A stretch of DNA of 64,000 nucleotides, taken from Azolla caroliniana (lineage: Eukaryota > Polypodiophyta). The translations under genes and the position numbers were made by a program. A model generated the notes under the pieces. It made no database searches, was not told the DNA's origin, and worked only from the letters and a program-made list of their open reading frames with translations. Positions 32,394-44,522 of the stretch are shown piece by piece; positions within the stretch are counted from its first letter, which is position 1, and each line of letters begins with the position of its first letter. Location of the stretch: assembly GCA_043228905.1 (NCBI GenBank), contig JBHGNT010000002.1, positions 10,168,001 to 10,232,000 of the forward strand, written 5' to 3'.

Positions 32394-32917
32394 TGTTGAG
32401 AACAGTGTGGAATATAGCTCGGCAACAACCGAGTCTTGAATCACTTCAAAAGAGAATGAAATACAGAAATGGGAAATGGAGAGTACACATGATGTTTACG
32501 TGCAAAACCCTAATAGGGAAAAACCATGGGAGCCCACAGACTATCACAATATGAGAAAGGTACAATCAAAGCCTCGGAGGCAACGAGCTCGAGCTCTGTA
32601 TCTTCGCCAACCAACGGTTACAACAGACTATCACTCTGTATCTCACACACACTCTCTCTGTTGCTTACTATACAATAGTTACAACAACAACACAACAACT
32701 GTATAAAGTGATTGCCCTAACTCATATTTATACTTATATGAACTTAGGGCTATTTACAAATATAGCCTCAATGGACTTACTTAGAAAACATATTTACATA
32801 TATGTCTTCTCTTCCAGTTCTCACCGGCTCTCTTCCAGTTTTCGGATTTCTTCTGGTTCTCTCCGGGTCCTCTTTATTCATCACCGGATCCCATCCGGAG
32901 GGACCGATTTCCCAACA
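32394..32917 (-). repeat. 3' LTR of the nested copia element
   Basis: 524 bp, TGTTGAG...CCCAACA. On the minus strand it is preceded by a purine tract (GAAGGGGGAGTT) serving as the plus-strand primer site. Close to the partner at 35790-36331, with small indels. Confidence 0.88.
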
Positions 32918-33080
32918 AACTCCCCCTTCACTCCGGCATGGGATGTCTCGTCAGCTCAATCCGCTTTCACAATGCGGCCAACTTGTCAGTTGTCAACACC
33001 TTGGTCAGCATATCCGACCTGTTCTCCTCCATGTGGATCTTCGTCAGCACGAACTCTTGATCTTCTACTCTCTCCCGGAT

Positions 33081-33617
33081 CTAGTGGTAGCTCCGCTGGA
33101 TATGTTTCATCCGGGAATGGTAGGTCGCATTCTTTGCAAGGTGGATGGCACTTTGGCTATCACAGTAGAGCCGGTATTCCTCCTGTTGGATCCCTAGGTC
33201 TCTGATGAAGTTCTTCATCCAGATTATCTCCTTGCCGGCTTCCACAGCTGCCATGTACTTCGCCTGTATGGTTGACAACGCAACCATCTTTTGCAGCCTC
33301 GACTGCCACGAAACAGCTGCGCCTGCATAAGTGATGACATATCCGAACGTAGACCGGCTGGTATCCGCATTAGCCGACATATCCGAATCCTTGAAACCAT
33401 CCAGTTGGGGTTTTCCGGAGCCAAACCGGAGGCACATACTCGAGGTGCCTTTCAGATACCGGAGTATCCACTTGACCGCGTTCCACTGCTCTCTTTCGGG
33501 ATTGCTCATGAACCGGCTCACCACTCTGATTGCATATCCGATATTCGGTCGGGTACATACCATCGTGTACATCAAGCTCCCGATGGCAGAAGCATATGGT
33601 ATCTTCATCATATCCAT
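33081..33617 (-). pseudogene. Copia RNase H region
   Basis: Contains IPYASAIGSLMYTMVCTRPN, SRFMSNPEREQWNAVKWILR, a FGYVITYAGAAVSWQSRLQK stretch and YCDSQSAIHLAKN, the C-terminal RT/RNase H region of copia Pol. It follows directly on the integrase tail frame, with no catalytic YVDD segment, showing an internal deletion. Confidence 0.88.
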
Positions 33618-33618
33618 C

Positions 33619-34572
33619 TTATCCGCCTTTGTCCTCGGGCTTTGTTTCCCAGATAGCTTGCAGTTTGCCGAAAGTGTCTATCCGACCGGTTTCGCCTCCT
33701 GTGATAACCACAACAACTTCTTCGACCGGTCCCAAATGATGTGCATTCCCAAAAATTGTTTTGTTGGCATGCACATAAGCGAGACATCTGAATACCTTTA
33801 GATGCCGGTAGGATACGTGCTTACCGGTCCATACTCTTTGCGGTGTGTCTCCGTCCAAGGGTATTGAGGGTGATCTGTTTATCACATAGGTCGCCATCGT
33901 CAACGCCTCAGCCCAAAACTTCTTGGGTAACTTGGCATGTGCAAGCATGCTCCAAACTCTCTCCATTATGGTTTGGTTCATCCGTTGAGCCAGCCTGTTC
34001 AATTCTAGCGTCTTTGGCACGGTGAACTGGAGTCGGATTCCCTTCGACTGGTAGTACTCCTCGACTTGCCCCCGGTATTCTCCTCCATTTTCCGCTCGAA
34101 CTGCCTTTAGCTTCCGGCCAATTTCTCTTTTCACTCTCGCGTGGTGCTCCTTGAAGACGGATAGCACCTAATCCTTCGTATTCAACGATGAGACCCACAA
34201 CTTCTGGCTATGGTCATCTATGAATGTCACGAAGTACTGCGATCCAGCATGTGACTTCGTGTCCACTTGACACACATCGGTATGCACCAACTCCAGTGGT
34301 GCATTCCATCTCATCGGTGGTCTTGTCCGGAAGGAGGTTCGGTTTTGCTTTCCGGCCAAGCAATCGGTGCACTTCTCAGGTTGCACGTCCTTCACCGGAA
34401 TGAGATTGTCTTCCGCATGTTTCTTCATCCCCTTCTGGCTTATATGACACAGCTCACCGGCAGTGTCGGATGCTACATTCACTTCTTCCCGGTGTATCAG
34501 GGCATTCATCAAGTACAATGTGTTGACCATCAGGGCTCGTGCCACTATTAGGCTCCCTTTGTTGAACTTCAT
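33619..34572 (-). pseudogene. Copia GAG-pre-integrase and integrase core
   Basis: Shows CTDCLAGKQNR, LELVHTDVCQVDTKSHAGSQ and YFVTFIDDHSQKLWV (first catalytic D), then, after a frameshift near 34168, KLKAVRAENGGEY (second D replaced in this frame) and LNRLAQRMNQTIMERVWSML, where the catalytic E is usually in the NGxAER motif. Degenerate. Confidence 0.85.
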
Positions 34573-34581
34573 AACTCCGTT

Positions 34582-35886
34582 CTAGATGCTACCCGTGTAG
34601 CCTTCATCATCTAGCCGACCATGTGATATCAGATTAAGTCGAACCTCCGGAACGTGTCGGACATCCTTCAACATCAACTTGCATCCGGTTGATGTCATCA
34701 GCAACACATTTCCTATGCCAAAAATTCGGCATGTACCTTCATTCCCCATCCGGACACAACCATGATCACCGGTTGTGTAGGATGAGAAGAATTTCCGATC
34801 CGATGTCAGGTGGAACGACACTCCAGAGTCGACAACCCACATTTTCTCGTCGCTGACAAGGTTTAACTCATTCTCCTCGGTAATGAGCATCATTTCCTCT
34901 TCACTTGTCGCGATTGCCGACGTTCCTCTCCGATCTAGGCCTCTCTGGTCCGAACCGTTTCGGTCTGAACTCTTCTTTGAATCGGTGGTGCCAGTTTCTT
35001 TCTCTTTCCGGAAATGCCGACAGTTCTTCTGGAAGTACCCCGGCTTCCCACAGTAGAAGCAAGTAGGCCTCCTCCTTGACTTCGACCTCATCCCTGACTT
35101 GTCCCGTTTTTGGGGACTCTGACATCGGCCTCTTCCCCGGTTGTGGTCATCTTCCGCGACCAAGGCCTTCGAATCGGTTTCGGACTCTCGGTCCTTCCAA
35201 TGAGGTTCTTCATCTAGCAAGCTTGATTTTACCCTTGCAAGGGATAACTGCTTTTTTTCCGGCCCGACATTGCCCAACGTGACAACTAGCGTCTCCCAAC
35301 TATCCGTGAGGGAACCGAGTAGGAGTAATGGAAGTACCCCATCGGCAAGAGGTACTTCCAATGAGGTTGCCTAGTCGCTCAATCCCTGGAAGGCATTCAT
35401 GTGCTCCACCATACGGAAGTTGTCCTGGTACCGGAGCCTCACTAGCTTCCGGAATACCGAAACCCGATTAACAACATTCTTGTTCTGGAACATGATGCTG
35501 ATCTTCTTCCAGAGTTCATGAGCCTTGCTCTCTTCATTGAAGTTGTTGTATAGGCTCATGTCGATGAAGCACTGGATGTATGTCTTTGTCTTCATGTGCA
35601 TCACCTCCCACACTGTGGCGTCGATCTTGTCTAGTCTCTTGTCCCCGAACTAAACCGGCAACCAAAGATCTTTAACCACTAGCATATCCCTCATCTTCAA
35701 CTTCCACATTGAGTAGTTGGAGTCGATGAGCTTGAACATGCCGCCGAATGATTCTTCCATTTCCTGTGTTGTTCGCTCTGATATCAGTTTGTTGAGAACA
35801 GTGCAGAATATAGCTCGGCCACAACCGAGTCTTGAATCACGTTGAATCATAGAAATGGGAAATGGAGAGTACACAAGGAAATACAC
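34582..35886 (-). pseudogene. Copia Gag with zinc knuckle and protease
   Basis: The gag core (FKLIDSNYSMWKLKMRDML, TYIQCFIDMSLYNNFNEE, WKKISIMFQNKN) is followed by the CCHC knuckle (CFYCGKPGYFQKNC) and the protease motif VVDSGVSFHLT (D-S-G active site). Frame breaks lie near 35371 and 35620. Ends at the pre-integrase boundary. Confidence 0.85.
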
Positions 35887-36331
35887 ATGATGTTTACGTG
35901 GAAAACCCTAATAGGGAAAAACCACGGGAGCCCACAGACACCAAACTATCACAATATGAGGAAGGTACAATCAAAGCCTCGGAGGCAACGGCGTCGAGTT
36001 TTGTATCTTCGCCAACCGGCGGTTACAAGAGAGTATCACTCTGTATCTCACACACTCTCTCTCTATCGCTTATTGTACAACAGTTACAAAAACACAACAA
36101 CTATATAAAGTGATTGCCCTAAGTCATATTTATACTTATATGAACTTAGGGCTATTTACAAATATAGCCTCAATAGGCTTACTCAGAAAACATATTTACA
36201 TATATGTCTTCTCTTCTAGTTCTCACCGGCTCTCTTCCAGTTCTAACCGGATCTCCTCCGGTTTCCGGATTTCTCTCCGGGTCCTCTTTATTCATCACCG
36301 GATCCCATTCGAAGGGACCGATTTCCCAACA
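35790..36331 (-). repeat. 5' LTR of the nested copia element, with primer-binding site
   Basis: 542 bp, TGTTGAG...CCCAACA. Next to its left edge GCTCTGATATCA (about 35775-35786) is the complement of TGATATCAGAGC, a one-base variant of the initiator-methionine primer site TGGTATCAGAGC common in copia elements. Confidence 0.88.
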
Positions 36332-37302
36332 TAGAGCATCCCACTATGCCACCGCATTTGCCCAAGAAATCGGGTCAAGGCTTTAGCATTCATCGGCGCC
36401 AGTGCTTGTAGGATCGCTTTGACCTTATCCAGATTGTCCATAATTCCTTCCTTGCTAACGATATGCCCTAACAATGCTCCGCTCGTGACCCAAAACACAA
36501 ACTTGGCTAGATTCAAACTTAATCGGGCATTCCGACATCTTTCTAGACACATCCGAAGATGGTCCAAATGTTCCATCCTCTGGCTTTACACAGCAAAGTC
36601 ATCCATGAAGACCTACATGAAAGTCGGGATTTACTCCCCGAAGATCTCCATTATAATGCGTTGGAACATCACAGGTGTCGTTTTCAATCCAAACATCATC
36701 ACCATGGCCACAAAAACTCCCCAGTCCATTACAAATGTCGTCTTCTCTTGATCATCCAAATGCACCCGGATCTGGTTATATGCGCTAAATCCATTGAGGA
36801 AACTATACACCTCATGTCCAGCTACGACATCAAGTACTCCGTCCGTAAAAGTGAGCATAAATGCATCCGTGACCGTAGCTGCATTCAATATCTGATAATC
36901 GATGCATAACCGGATTTTTCCTTTCCTCTTGGGTACTACGACGATCGGACTTAGCCACGTAGCCTGCTACATCCACCTTGAATAGTGGCACTATCTTGGG
37001 ATTTTCTTCCAAATATTGGTTCACCTCCTCATCGGCCAGACCGTCCAACATATTAATACCTTTGGCATATAATGGCATTAGTTGTTTCCTTGTACCAACC
37101 TATTCTTGTGTTGATACCGGTACCTTGGTCCTGCCATGCCGAGATCCGGAACGTGTGTCCTCCAATCGTGATGTCAAGGTTCCGGATCAGTCTGATTGGC
37201 CGTACCGAACTTGTGTCCACCATTTGCAACTAGAATGGGCATGACTCCCATTCCTGAAACCTAACGTTTCACATGTTCTTCGGGTGATTACATCTACTCC
37301 GG
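36332..37302 (-). pseudogene. Ty3/gypsy pol, reverse transcriptase part (degenerate)
   Basis: Minus-strand RT motifs: EVNQYLEENPKIVPLFK upstream, YSFLNGFSAYNQIRVHLDDQ, MFGLKTTPVMFQRIIMEIFG, FMDDFAV (catalytic F-x-DD kept) and LGHIVSKEGIMDNLDKVKAI. Several stops lie around FMDD. The right edge at 37302 is cut by a large LTR. Continues, after removal of the copia insertion, into 30765-32393. Confidence 0.85.
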
Positions 37303-38633
37303 TGTCGTGATGTTTTCGACACATTGTGTGAAACCACCCTTAAAAGAGAATAAAATAGTACTCCAAATAAACTAATGTTTTTAAGTCAACTATAGTAATA
37401 AATGAAAGGATAAAAAGTTAGTCGCGGTTTTCAAAAGTAGAGAAAAAGATGGGGAGAAAAAAAGAAGAAGCTCGTGTGGATATGAGGAGCATAGTAGAGA
37501 AAAAAGCTCATAATTTCCTCGTCAGATGTCCAAATTAGCACTCAATTGGAAAGCAGAAGAAGAAGGATCAACAACATCGAGAGGCTTCATCAACAAAGAA
37601 ACTCCTTCTATACTCCACTCTCTTCTTTCCTCCACCTCTCTTCCCCCATTCATTTATAAACAATCCTTCATATTCACATCCAACCCATTGTAACATAATT
37701 CTTATATTATAAAAAAATCTTGATTGTGCTTATTATAATTCTTATATTATAATATAATTCTTATATTATAATTTGCATCCAACCCATTGTAACATAATTC
37801 TTATATTGATATAAATTAATGTTTTCTTTCATCTACTTCTCTTATGTGTAAATCTTGATTGTGCTTATTTGTTATCGTCATTTGAGCTTATTTGTTTGTG
37901 TGTCTTGTGACAAGGGAGTGTTTCGGGCTTGCCCATGCACCTCTCCTTTCACAAAGGCATTCAAACCTACGTGTCTTATATGTTATCGTCTTTGTGCTTA
38001 TTTATTTGTGTGTCTTGTGACAAGGGAGCGTTTCGGGCTTGCCCGTGCACCTCTCCTCTCACAAAGGCATTCAAACTTACATGTCTTGCGTGTTAATGTA
38101 AATCTCGCTTGTGTGTTCGTGCGACTTGTGGCATGGGAGCGTCCAGGCTTGCCCATGCACCTCTCCTTTCATAAAGGCATTCAAACTTACGTGTCTTGTG
38201 TGTTAGTGTAAATCTTGCTTGTGTGTTCCTGCGACTTGTGGCAAGGGGGTGTTCGGGCTTGCCCATGCACCTCGCGTTTCACAAAGGCATTCGAAATCGT
38301 GTCTTGCGTGTTAGTGTAAATCTTACTTGTGTGTTCGTGCGACTTGTGCCAAGGGAGTGTTCGGGCTTGCCCATGCACCTCTCCTTTCACAAAGGTGTTC
38401 GAAATTGCGCCTCTCGTGTGTAAACCTTGCTTGTGTGTTCGTGCGACTTGTGGCAAGGGAGCGTTCAGACTTGCCCACGCACCTCTCCTTTCACAAAGGC
38501 GTTTGAAATTGTGTCTCCCATCTGTAAACCTTGCTTGTGTGTTCATGCTACTTGTGGAAAGGGAACGTTCAGGCTTGCCCATGCTCTCCTTTCACACAAG
38601 CGTTCAAAATTGTGTCTCTCATAGGCTGCGACA
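37303..38633 (+). repeat. Large LTR (LTR1, TGTCG...CGACA family) with 105-110-bp minisatellite
   Basis: Starts TGTCGTGATGTTTTCGACAC and ends GGCTGCGACA. An AT-rich, TTATATTATAA-rich middle is followed by seven tandem units containing GGGCTTGCCCATGCACCTCT, CCTTTCACAAAGGC and GTGTGTTCGTGCGACTTGTG. An inverted copy is at 49325-51025. Flanks show no target duplication, so this LTR probably lost its partner by recombination. Frames running through the minisatellite are not genes. Confidence 0.75.
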
Positions 38634-38684
38634 TAAATTGATTGATTAAGCCGACCGGGTAGCTAAGATCTGGCCGAGTAATTG

Positions 38685-39605
38685 TCAAATAGATGAGGCT
38701 TCCGACAATCTGTCGAACTGTGTCGGGTCACATGCCTTTCCCGAATCTCGGCAAAGCTTTGCATTTCTATCCAAAGGGGTTGAGATGGGCTTACAGTTTG
38801 TCATCTCGAACTTGAACAGCATATTCAGCGCGTAATGACGTTGGTTGATCAATATGCCTTTGGGGTTGCGGATCACTTCGATCCCGAGGAAGTAATGGAG
38901 GTCTCCGAGATCGTTCATTTCGAATGATGCCGCGAGTTGAGGCTTTACGCGACAGATTTCGTCCAGGTCGACGCCGACGATGACTAAATCATCAACATAT
39001 AATAGGAGACTAACCGGTCCATGTTGACCTTGCCGAACAAATAGAGAAGAGTCTGATTTCGACGTTGTAAAGCCCATCCTACGCAGCTATTGCGTAATCT
39101 TCGCGTTCCAAGCTCGCGGGGCTTGCTTAAGTCCGTACAGTGACTTCTTTAGTCAGCAAACTACCGACGTGTTTTGTTCGGATAGAAATCCGGGGGGTTG
39201 TACCATGTACATTTGTTCCTCAAGATCACCTTGCACGAACGCGTTCTTTACATCCATTTGATGTAAGTGCCACCCCTTTGCCGCAGCTATGGCTAGCAGA
39301 ACACGGACAGTGGTCATCTTCACAACAGGCGTGAAGGTCTCATCGTAATCGATGCCGTGTTGTTGCGCGTAGCCTTTCGCCACTAAGCGGGCCTTGTATC
39401 GATTGACTGAGCCGTCGGTATTGTATTTCACTTTATACACCCACTGACATCCAATCGGCTTCACACCCTTTGGTGCGTCAACCAAGTCCCAGGTCTCATT
39501 TTGCGTTAAAGTGCGCATCTCTTCCTCCATTGTGGCACGCCTGTTTGCGTCTTTCGCCGCTTCTGCGTAGCTCTCCGGCTCACGCACTTCCGTCACTCGC
39601 GTCAT
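38685..39605 (-). pseudogene. Copia A reverse transcriptase
   Basis: Reads [60 protein letters not shown], then after a break SLLLYVDDLVIVG (catalytic YVDD kept) and NDLGDLHYFLGIEV, ending SYPVGLINQF at 38634. The two halves are in different frames around 39080-39150. Apart from that the RT is among the best preserved in the window. Confidence 0.9.
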
Positions 39606-39611
39606 GTACGC

Positions 39612-41281
39612 CTAATGGTGCGCCATGTACTCATTATACCCATATCTCTTTACGGGGTTCTTGAGGCGAGTAGATCGGCGCAATTTGTGATTACCTGATT
39701 TCACGACCTTTTCAGCTACTGTCAACCTCTTGTGTGGAGGTTCCTTTTCAATTTGCCCATGGTCAGACTCGCTCTGATCTGACTCGGCACTGCCGAAGTC
39801 GTATTCTGGCATTTTCTTCTTGCCCTTCTCTTTACGTGTAAACCGTTTCCTCAGTTCTTTACACGGGGACATCACGACTGAGTCTCCACTACTCGTCGTC
39901 TCTTCAATAGGTTGGCCATTTCGGTCCAACTCCTCATTCGGCCCACTTAGGTGAAATGAGATCAGACTCTCTCTCAGAGCTCCGATTTCTTCATCGTATT
40001 GAGGCATTCCGGCCTCGCTGACGTCTTCCTCAGAATTCGGAATGGAGTCGTGAGGTGTTGGAGGTGAAGGCAGGTACCACGAAGCGGATTCGTTGAACAC
40101 AACATCTCAACTTATAACATTTATACCCCTTCTACTCGTCTGGATAGCCGACTAAGATGCACTTTTTGGCTTTGGCATCCAACTTCCTCCTCTTTTCCTT
40201 CGGCACATGCACGTATGCAATGCTACCAAAACTCCTCAAGTGTGCCAAGTTCGGCTTCTTCCCTAAATACAATTCATGTGGTGACACTCCTCCATTAGTA
40301 GAAGTCCGATTCTGCAGGTAGATAGCCGTCCTCACAGCTTCGGCCCAATAGAATTTCGGCATATGCTTCTCTTCAAGCATTGGCCTAGTTGCTTCTTCAA
40401 TTGTCTGATTCTTCCGCTCAGCCACGCCGTTCTGCTCCAGTGTGTATCTCTACATGAGGATTCACGTCGAATTCCCTCCTTCTATAGATAACTTGTGAAC
40501 TGGTCGGAGAAGTACAGCTTCCCGCTATCGAACCGTAGGCATTTGATCTTACGCCCTGTTTCCCTTTCCGCAAGGCTCTTCACCTTCAAGAAACATGCGA
40601 AGACTTCACTCTTCTTCGCAATCGTGCATACCCACGTGTGCCGAGTGAAGTCATCGATGAAGGTTACAAAGTAACGGCTTCCACCGAGACTCACGTTCTG
40701 TGCCAAACCCCACACATCTGAATGGATCAAATCTAGCGGACTTCGACTACGATTACGCTCATTGGGGAATGGAAGTCGGTGTTGTTTTCCCATCTGACAG
40801 GCTTCATAGACTTGGCCATTACGGCCCTGAAATTTCAGCAAGCCGAAGACAATGTTCTTGGTCTGCATCTCATGAAGCCGTGGGAAATTTACATGGCGAA
40901 CCGCTTGTGCCACATGTCGATATCCGATTCGACCTTTTTTCCTTTCGCATACAACGCGGTGCTAGCTTGATTAGTGTCGAGGATAAACATCCTCCCTTCA
41001 CGGCACCTTTGAGCAATCACTTTGCCTTCCTCTTCTATGAAGCAGCCGAGATGCATGAATCGAACTTGCATACCTTGGTCGATGATTTGTCCGACCGACA
41101 TAAGGTTCTTGGTTATTGTCGGGACATGAAGTACGTTCATGAGCTTCCCTTTCTGCCTGACGTGGCTAAGGGGAACTTCACCGACATGTTCAATGGTATG
41201 CGGAGTGTCATCTCCCGTTTCGACCACTCCTTGCGATTCTAGTTTCTCCAAGTACGAGAACCATTCCTCGTGACTCATCAA
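39612..41281 (-). pseudogene. Copia A GAG-pre-integrase, integrase and linker
   Basis: From right to left: SLEKLESQGVVETGDD and MNVLHVPTITKNLMSVGQII (protease/pre-integrase), then HEMQTKNIVFGLLKFQ and QMGKQHRLPFP, the core start LIHSDVWGLAQNVSLGGSRY, FVTFIDDFTRHTWV, AERKNQTIEEATRPMLEEKH, FYWAEAVRTAIYLQNRT, and a 163-residue acidic-basic linker before RT. Several frame breaks. Confidence 0.85.
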
Positions 41282-41420
41282 ACATAACGCACCTCGCTTG
41301 ATTTCGAGGTGTTCACGGCCATAGAATTGGTCTTATGCTCCATTACGAAGGCTAGGCACGATTTGTTTCCGGCTCATTTAGAGCCTTCTACGTAGTGCGA
41401 TCTCGATTATGCCGCTTGTT

Positions 41421-41841
41421 CTACTGTTGTCGGCCGCCTCCATTGTGCACCAATCCGCCTTGTCCACCACGACCATGGGGCCTATCTTCCTCCATGTACA
41501 ACATCTTGCCATCGGCGTGCATACTTGTTGAAGCACGCGTGTGATTTTCCTCCACGAGCAACATTGACTGAAGCTCGAAGAACGAAGGCGTATTCTCCCT
41601 CATACAGACCGTCGTTCAAAAGGCTCCGAACCTGAACGCTAGCCCACCAAGGCAAACCTACACCATTTCATCATCCTCAACGTGCACGTTGACAGAGGCG
41701 CGAGAGTCACAAATTTCCTTAATTCGGGACTTGTAATCAACCACAGATCTTTCTGTCAGACATTGTTGAGCTCCTGCCTGAGCTGCAGTTTCCTGGCCGT
41801 TGTGCTTGTGGTGAAAATCTTTTTGAGATTCTCCCACGCGT
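41421..41841 (-). pseudogene. Copia A Gag, 3' part
   Basis: WENLKKIF at the B edge, RTSVVDYKSRIKEICDSRAS near 41720, DDEMV, and after 41603 RENTPSFFELQSMLLVEENH with a glycine/arginine-rich stretch. The order matches Gag of copia C (46335-46880). Confidence 0.8.
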
Positions 41842-43750
41842 TGTCGTGATGATTTTCGGCTACGGTGTGAAACCGAGTGAGACGAATAAACCAAGGATGT
41901 GCAACATTGCACATACACTTAGCAAATAAGCCTCATAAGGCCTAGTGGCACTTGAGTTCATACAGAGGGGTGCAAGCAAGGTTTGAACCTTGCACCTCTA
42001 AGATACAAGATAATTGCCTTACCACTAGGACAACTATCATATAGTGTAGATTTTATGTATTTCCTTTTCATATACAAATTATAGACGAAACAACCATAGA
42101 AAACCATGTGCACAAAACCATGGTTTGTGCATGACATAAGCAAAACCGTGTGCACAAAACCATGGTTTTAGCCCATAGTTTTGTGCATGTCACAAGCATG
42201 GAAAGACCTATAAAAGCCTCTAGTTGGGCTTGTGTAAGGGGGGCTCAATATGTGATATCACCAACACCATTATCATCAATATAATTATATTTGTCTTTAT
42301 CTTCTTCATATTTTTCTACTTCTCAACTGTACAATCTTTCTTCTTCTCAAGTAAACCAATTTCATCTAATCTTACATTGATCGTCATCTCTTCGACAATT
42401 CTGCAAACATCCTCCCTAGTCCAAGACCCCGGTGGTCGCTCGAGTAGCACACGCACGCACGAATCTTCGCGACATCTTTGTACATTTTCTTCCACCAATA
42501 TTTTTGCTTGATCTTCACAAATGTTGCCCATGTTCCTTGGTGTCCGGCCCAATCGGATTCGTGAAACTCGGACATTATCCGGTTTCGTTGCTCTTTTGTC
42601 CCGACTACTCGAAGTGGTATACCATCCGGTCTTTTCGGCGCCCTCCATATTAATCCGTTTTCCAAGAAGAACTTTTGGACTTGCCTCTTCTTCCTTTGGA
42701 TCTCGGCTCTTCTTCCTTTATCGTTTGTTGAATCCTCGACCTCTTGTAACATCTTTCTGATCATCAAGCTTTCTCCCTCGTATTCTTCTTCTCGGAATTC
42801 TCGAACTACGTTCACTCGGCATCTGTGCTCCGACGCGAAGTAGTCTTCGGAAACTTCTTCATTATCCGATTCGGGGAAATGTGAATGTAGACGAAGGCCA
42901 ACCGAGCCAAGAAGCGATCGGCGGAGACCGATCCGGAGAAGGGCAAACCTGGCATAATCAAAGATGGACATGAACGATCCACAACACCCAGTTGAAGACG
43001 GTGAGCGCGAGGAGTGGCCAGGAACCCAATCGAAGGACAAGCGCGGTGGACGAAGGAAGAGCGGTCGTATCGACGACATCGTTCGGTAGATCTACTACAA
43101 CTGATCGGGGAAGAAGGTGTGAGCGCCGAATATGGTGGATCGGGTGGCTACGGTGGTTCGGTTGGAAAGATTGCGCATACTCGAAGTGGAAGACGAAGTC
43201 AGACGAGGTCGACAAGCATGCAGAGGAACTCAGTTGATCACCGTTGCCAAAGATCTCACCTCTTCACCTTTCTCGGCACATACCGGAGGATGTGCGGGTT
43301 TGGTGGGGGTGGATGTCGTGACGATTTTCGGCTACAGTGTGAAACCGAGTGAGACAAATAAACCAAGGATGTGCAACATTGCACATACACTTAGCAAATA
43401 AGCCTCCTAAGGCCTAGTGGCACTTGAGTTCATACAGAGGGGTGCAAGCAAGGTTTGAACCTTGCACCTCTAAGATACAAGACCTATAAAAGCCTCTAGT
43501 TGGGCTTGTGTAAGGGGGGCTCAACATGTGATATCACCAACACCATTATCATCAATATAATTATATTTGTCTTTATCTTCTCCATATTTTTCTACTTCTC
43601 AACTGCACAATCTTTCTCCTTCTCAAGTAAACCAATTTCATCTAATCTTACATTGATCGTCATCTCTTCGACAATTCTGCAAACATCCTCCCTAGTCCAA
43701 GACCCCGGTGGTCGCTCGAGTAGCACACGCACGCGCGAATCTTCGCGACA
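41842..43750 (+). mobile_element. LTR element B (TGTCG...CGACA family) inserted in copia A Gag
   Basis: LTRs 41842-42474 (633 bp) and 43314-43750 (437 bp) both begin TGTCGTGAYGATTTTCGGCT and end CTTCGCGACA. GCGT is duplicated at 41838-41841 and 43751-43754. The second LTR lacks about 200 bases present in the first (roughly 42010-42212). TATAAAAGCC at about 42215 and a G-rich tract (GGTTTGGTGGGGGTGGA) just before 43314 give plus orientation. Internal DNA (42475-43313) holds only an antisense gypsy integrase fragment, so the element is non-autonomous or internally rearranged. Confidence 0.85.
42475..43079 (-). pseudogene. Gypsy integrase zinc-binding fragment inside element B
   Basis: The minus strand reads an acidic linker, GLIWRAPKRPDGIPLRVVG, then RNRIMSEFHESDWAGHQGTW and KIKQKYWWKKMYKD, the H2C2 zinc-binding region that precedes the gypsy integrase core. 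Its direction is opposite to the LTRs of B, implying capture or rearrangement. Confidence 0.7.
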
Positions 43751-43754
43751 GCGT

Positions 43755-44034
43755 CCTTTGGCGTCTTAGCATCCCGAATATAGCTTAATAGATGGTTGCT
43801 CACACAGGATACAAAGCAGTAGAGAACTCTGCTTGCCGCTTGTTCCGGCGCCGGAAAATCTTTGTGTGTCGAATCGGGTGCTACATCATTATCTCCTTCG
43901 ACATAACTCCAGTAGCCATGGCCAAGCAGGTACTGGTGCATCTTGTATGAGTAGTTGCTCTTGTAGAGCTTCTCGGTCGGTAGCGAGCTTCCCATACCTC
44001 TATCCATATTGTTGTCTTTTTCTTTTCCAAACAA
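43755..44034 (-). pseudogene. Copia A Gag, 5' part
   Basis: MGSSLPTEKLYKSNYSYKMH, QYLLGHGYWSYVEGDND, EQAASRVLYCFVSCVSNHLL and SYIRDAKTPKDA up to the B edge. Open over this stretch. The ATG lies about 85 bases inside the primer-binding site. Confidence 0.85.
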
Positions 44035-44106
44035 AAAGAAAGAACAACCTCAACTTTGGTGTGTCAGAAGCTTTTCTTGTCGACTGCAGAGGACTTCAAC
44101 CCTTGC

Positions 44107-44522
44107 GCTCTGATACCATGTAAAAGAATAGCGTGTGTGGAAGCGTATGCGAAACACAGAGTACACAGTTTTGAAAACAGCAGAAAACATAGAGATGGAG
44201 ATGGAGATGGAGAGACAAAGAAAGAGAGCAGACAACTCAGTTATGTTTCAAAAATAATGACGCTCTGTACATAGGATGTGCTCAGTGAGCACTTTTTATA
44301 CAAGTCCATATGGACTAACAGAAGTATTGACACGTACTTCAATGCTCATAACTGAGCTCTACACTAACTCCCAAAATATATTCCTACACGGAATATCTTC
44401 CCAACGGCCTCGCGGTTTACACACCGCTATGGCTTACGTTATGCGTACTCTTTTACTCACCTAGTCTACGCACTGGGTTACGCACCATGTGACGCACCCA
44501 ACGTTGAGCTTGACACTCAACA
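44107..44522 (-). repeat. Copia A 5' LTR and primer-binding site
   Basis: GCTCTGATACCA at 44107-44118 is the complement of TGGTATCAGAGC, the initiator-methionine primer site. The LTR (404 bp) spans 44119-44522: plus-strand TGTAAAAGAATAG...GACACTCAACA. The far end carries a short inverted TTGAG/CTCAA, as in copia C and D LTRs. Confidence 0.85.

Larger units (their letters stand above)
32394..36331 (-). mobile_element. Ty1/copia element with two LTRs, RT region deleted, nested in the gypsy pol
   Basis: LTRs at 32394-32917 and 35790-36331 both start TGTTGAGAACAGTG and end CCGATTTCCCAACA. In the minus sense the order is Gag (35886-35371), zinc knuckle and protease, GAG-pre-integrase and integrase (34572-33619), then RNase H (33617-33081). 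The reverse transcriptase core between integrase and RNase H is missing. Flanks CATAG and TAGAG agree at only three of five bases, but dropping five bases restores the gypsy frame (GGG-ATG-CTA-TGG-TAT), which supports a decayed 5-bp duplication. Confidence 0.9.
38634..44522 (-). mobile_element. Copia element A (truncated), with 5' LTR, interrupted by element B
   Basis: Minus-strand order: 5' LTR 44522-44119, primer site, Gag start 44034, then a B insertion (41842-43750), rest of Gag, protease region, integrase, RT, truncated at 38634 by LTR1. B splits Gag at ...AKTPKDA / WENLKKIF. RNase H and the 3' LTR are missing. Element A itself entered copia C between 44522 and 44523 (TAGCT follows). Confidence 0.85.

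Noticed and set aside
75-37302. Gag at 0.1-0.6 kb and pol at 31-37 kb as one gypsy element split by the transposon block
   Set aside because: Both are on the minus strand, so gag should lie to the right of pol; the order is reversed.
37855-38649. Long open frames in both directions through the LTR1 minisatellite (cysteine-rich or RRGAWAS-type repeats)
   Set aside because: They arise from tandem units and shift frame with unit length. The same happens in LTR2 (49378-50329). No domain, no start context.
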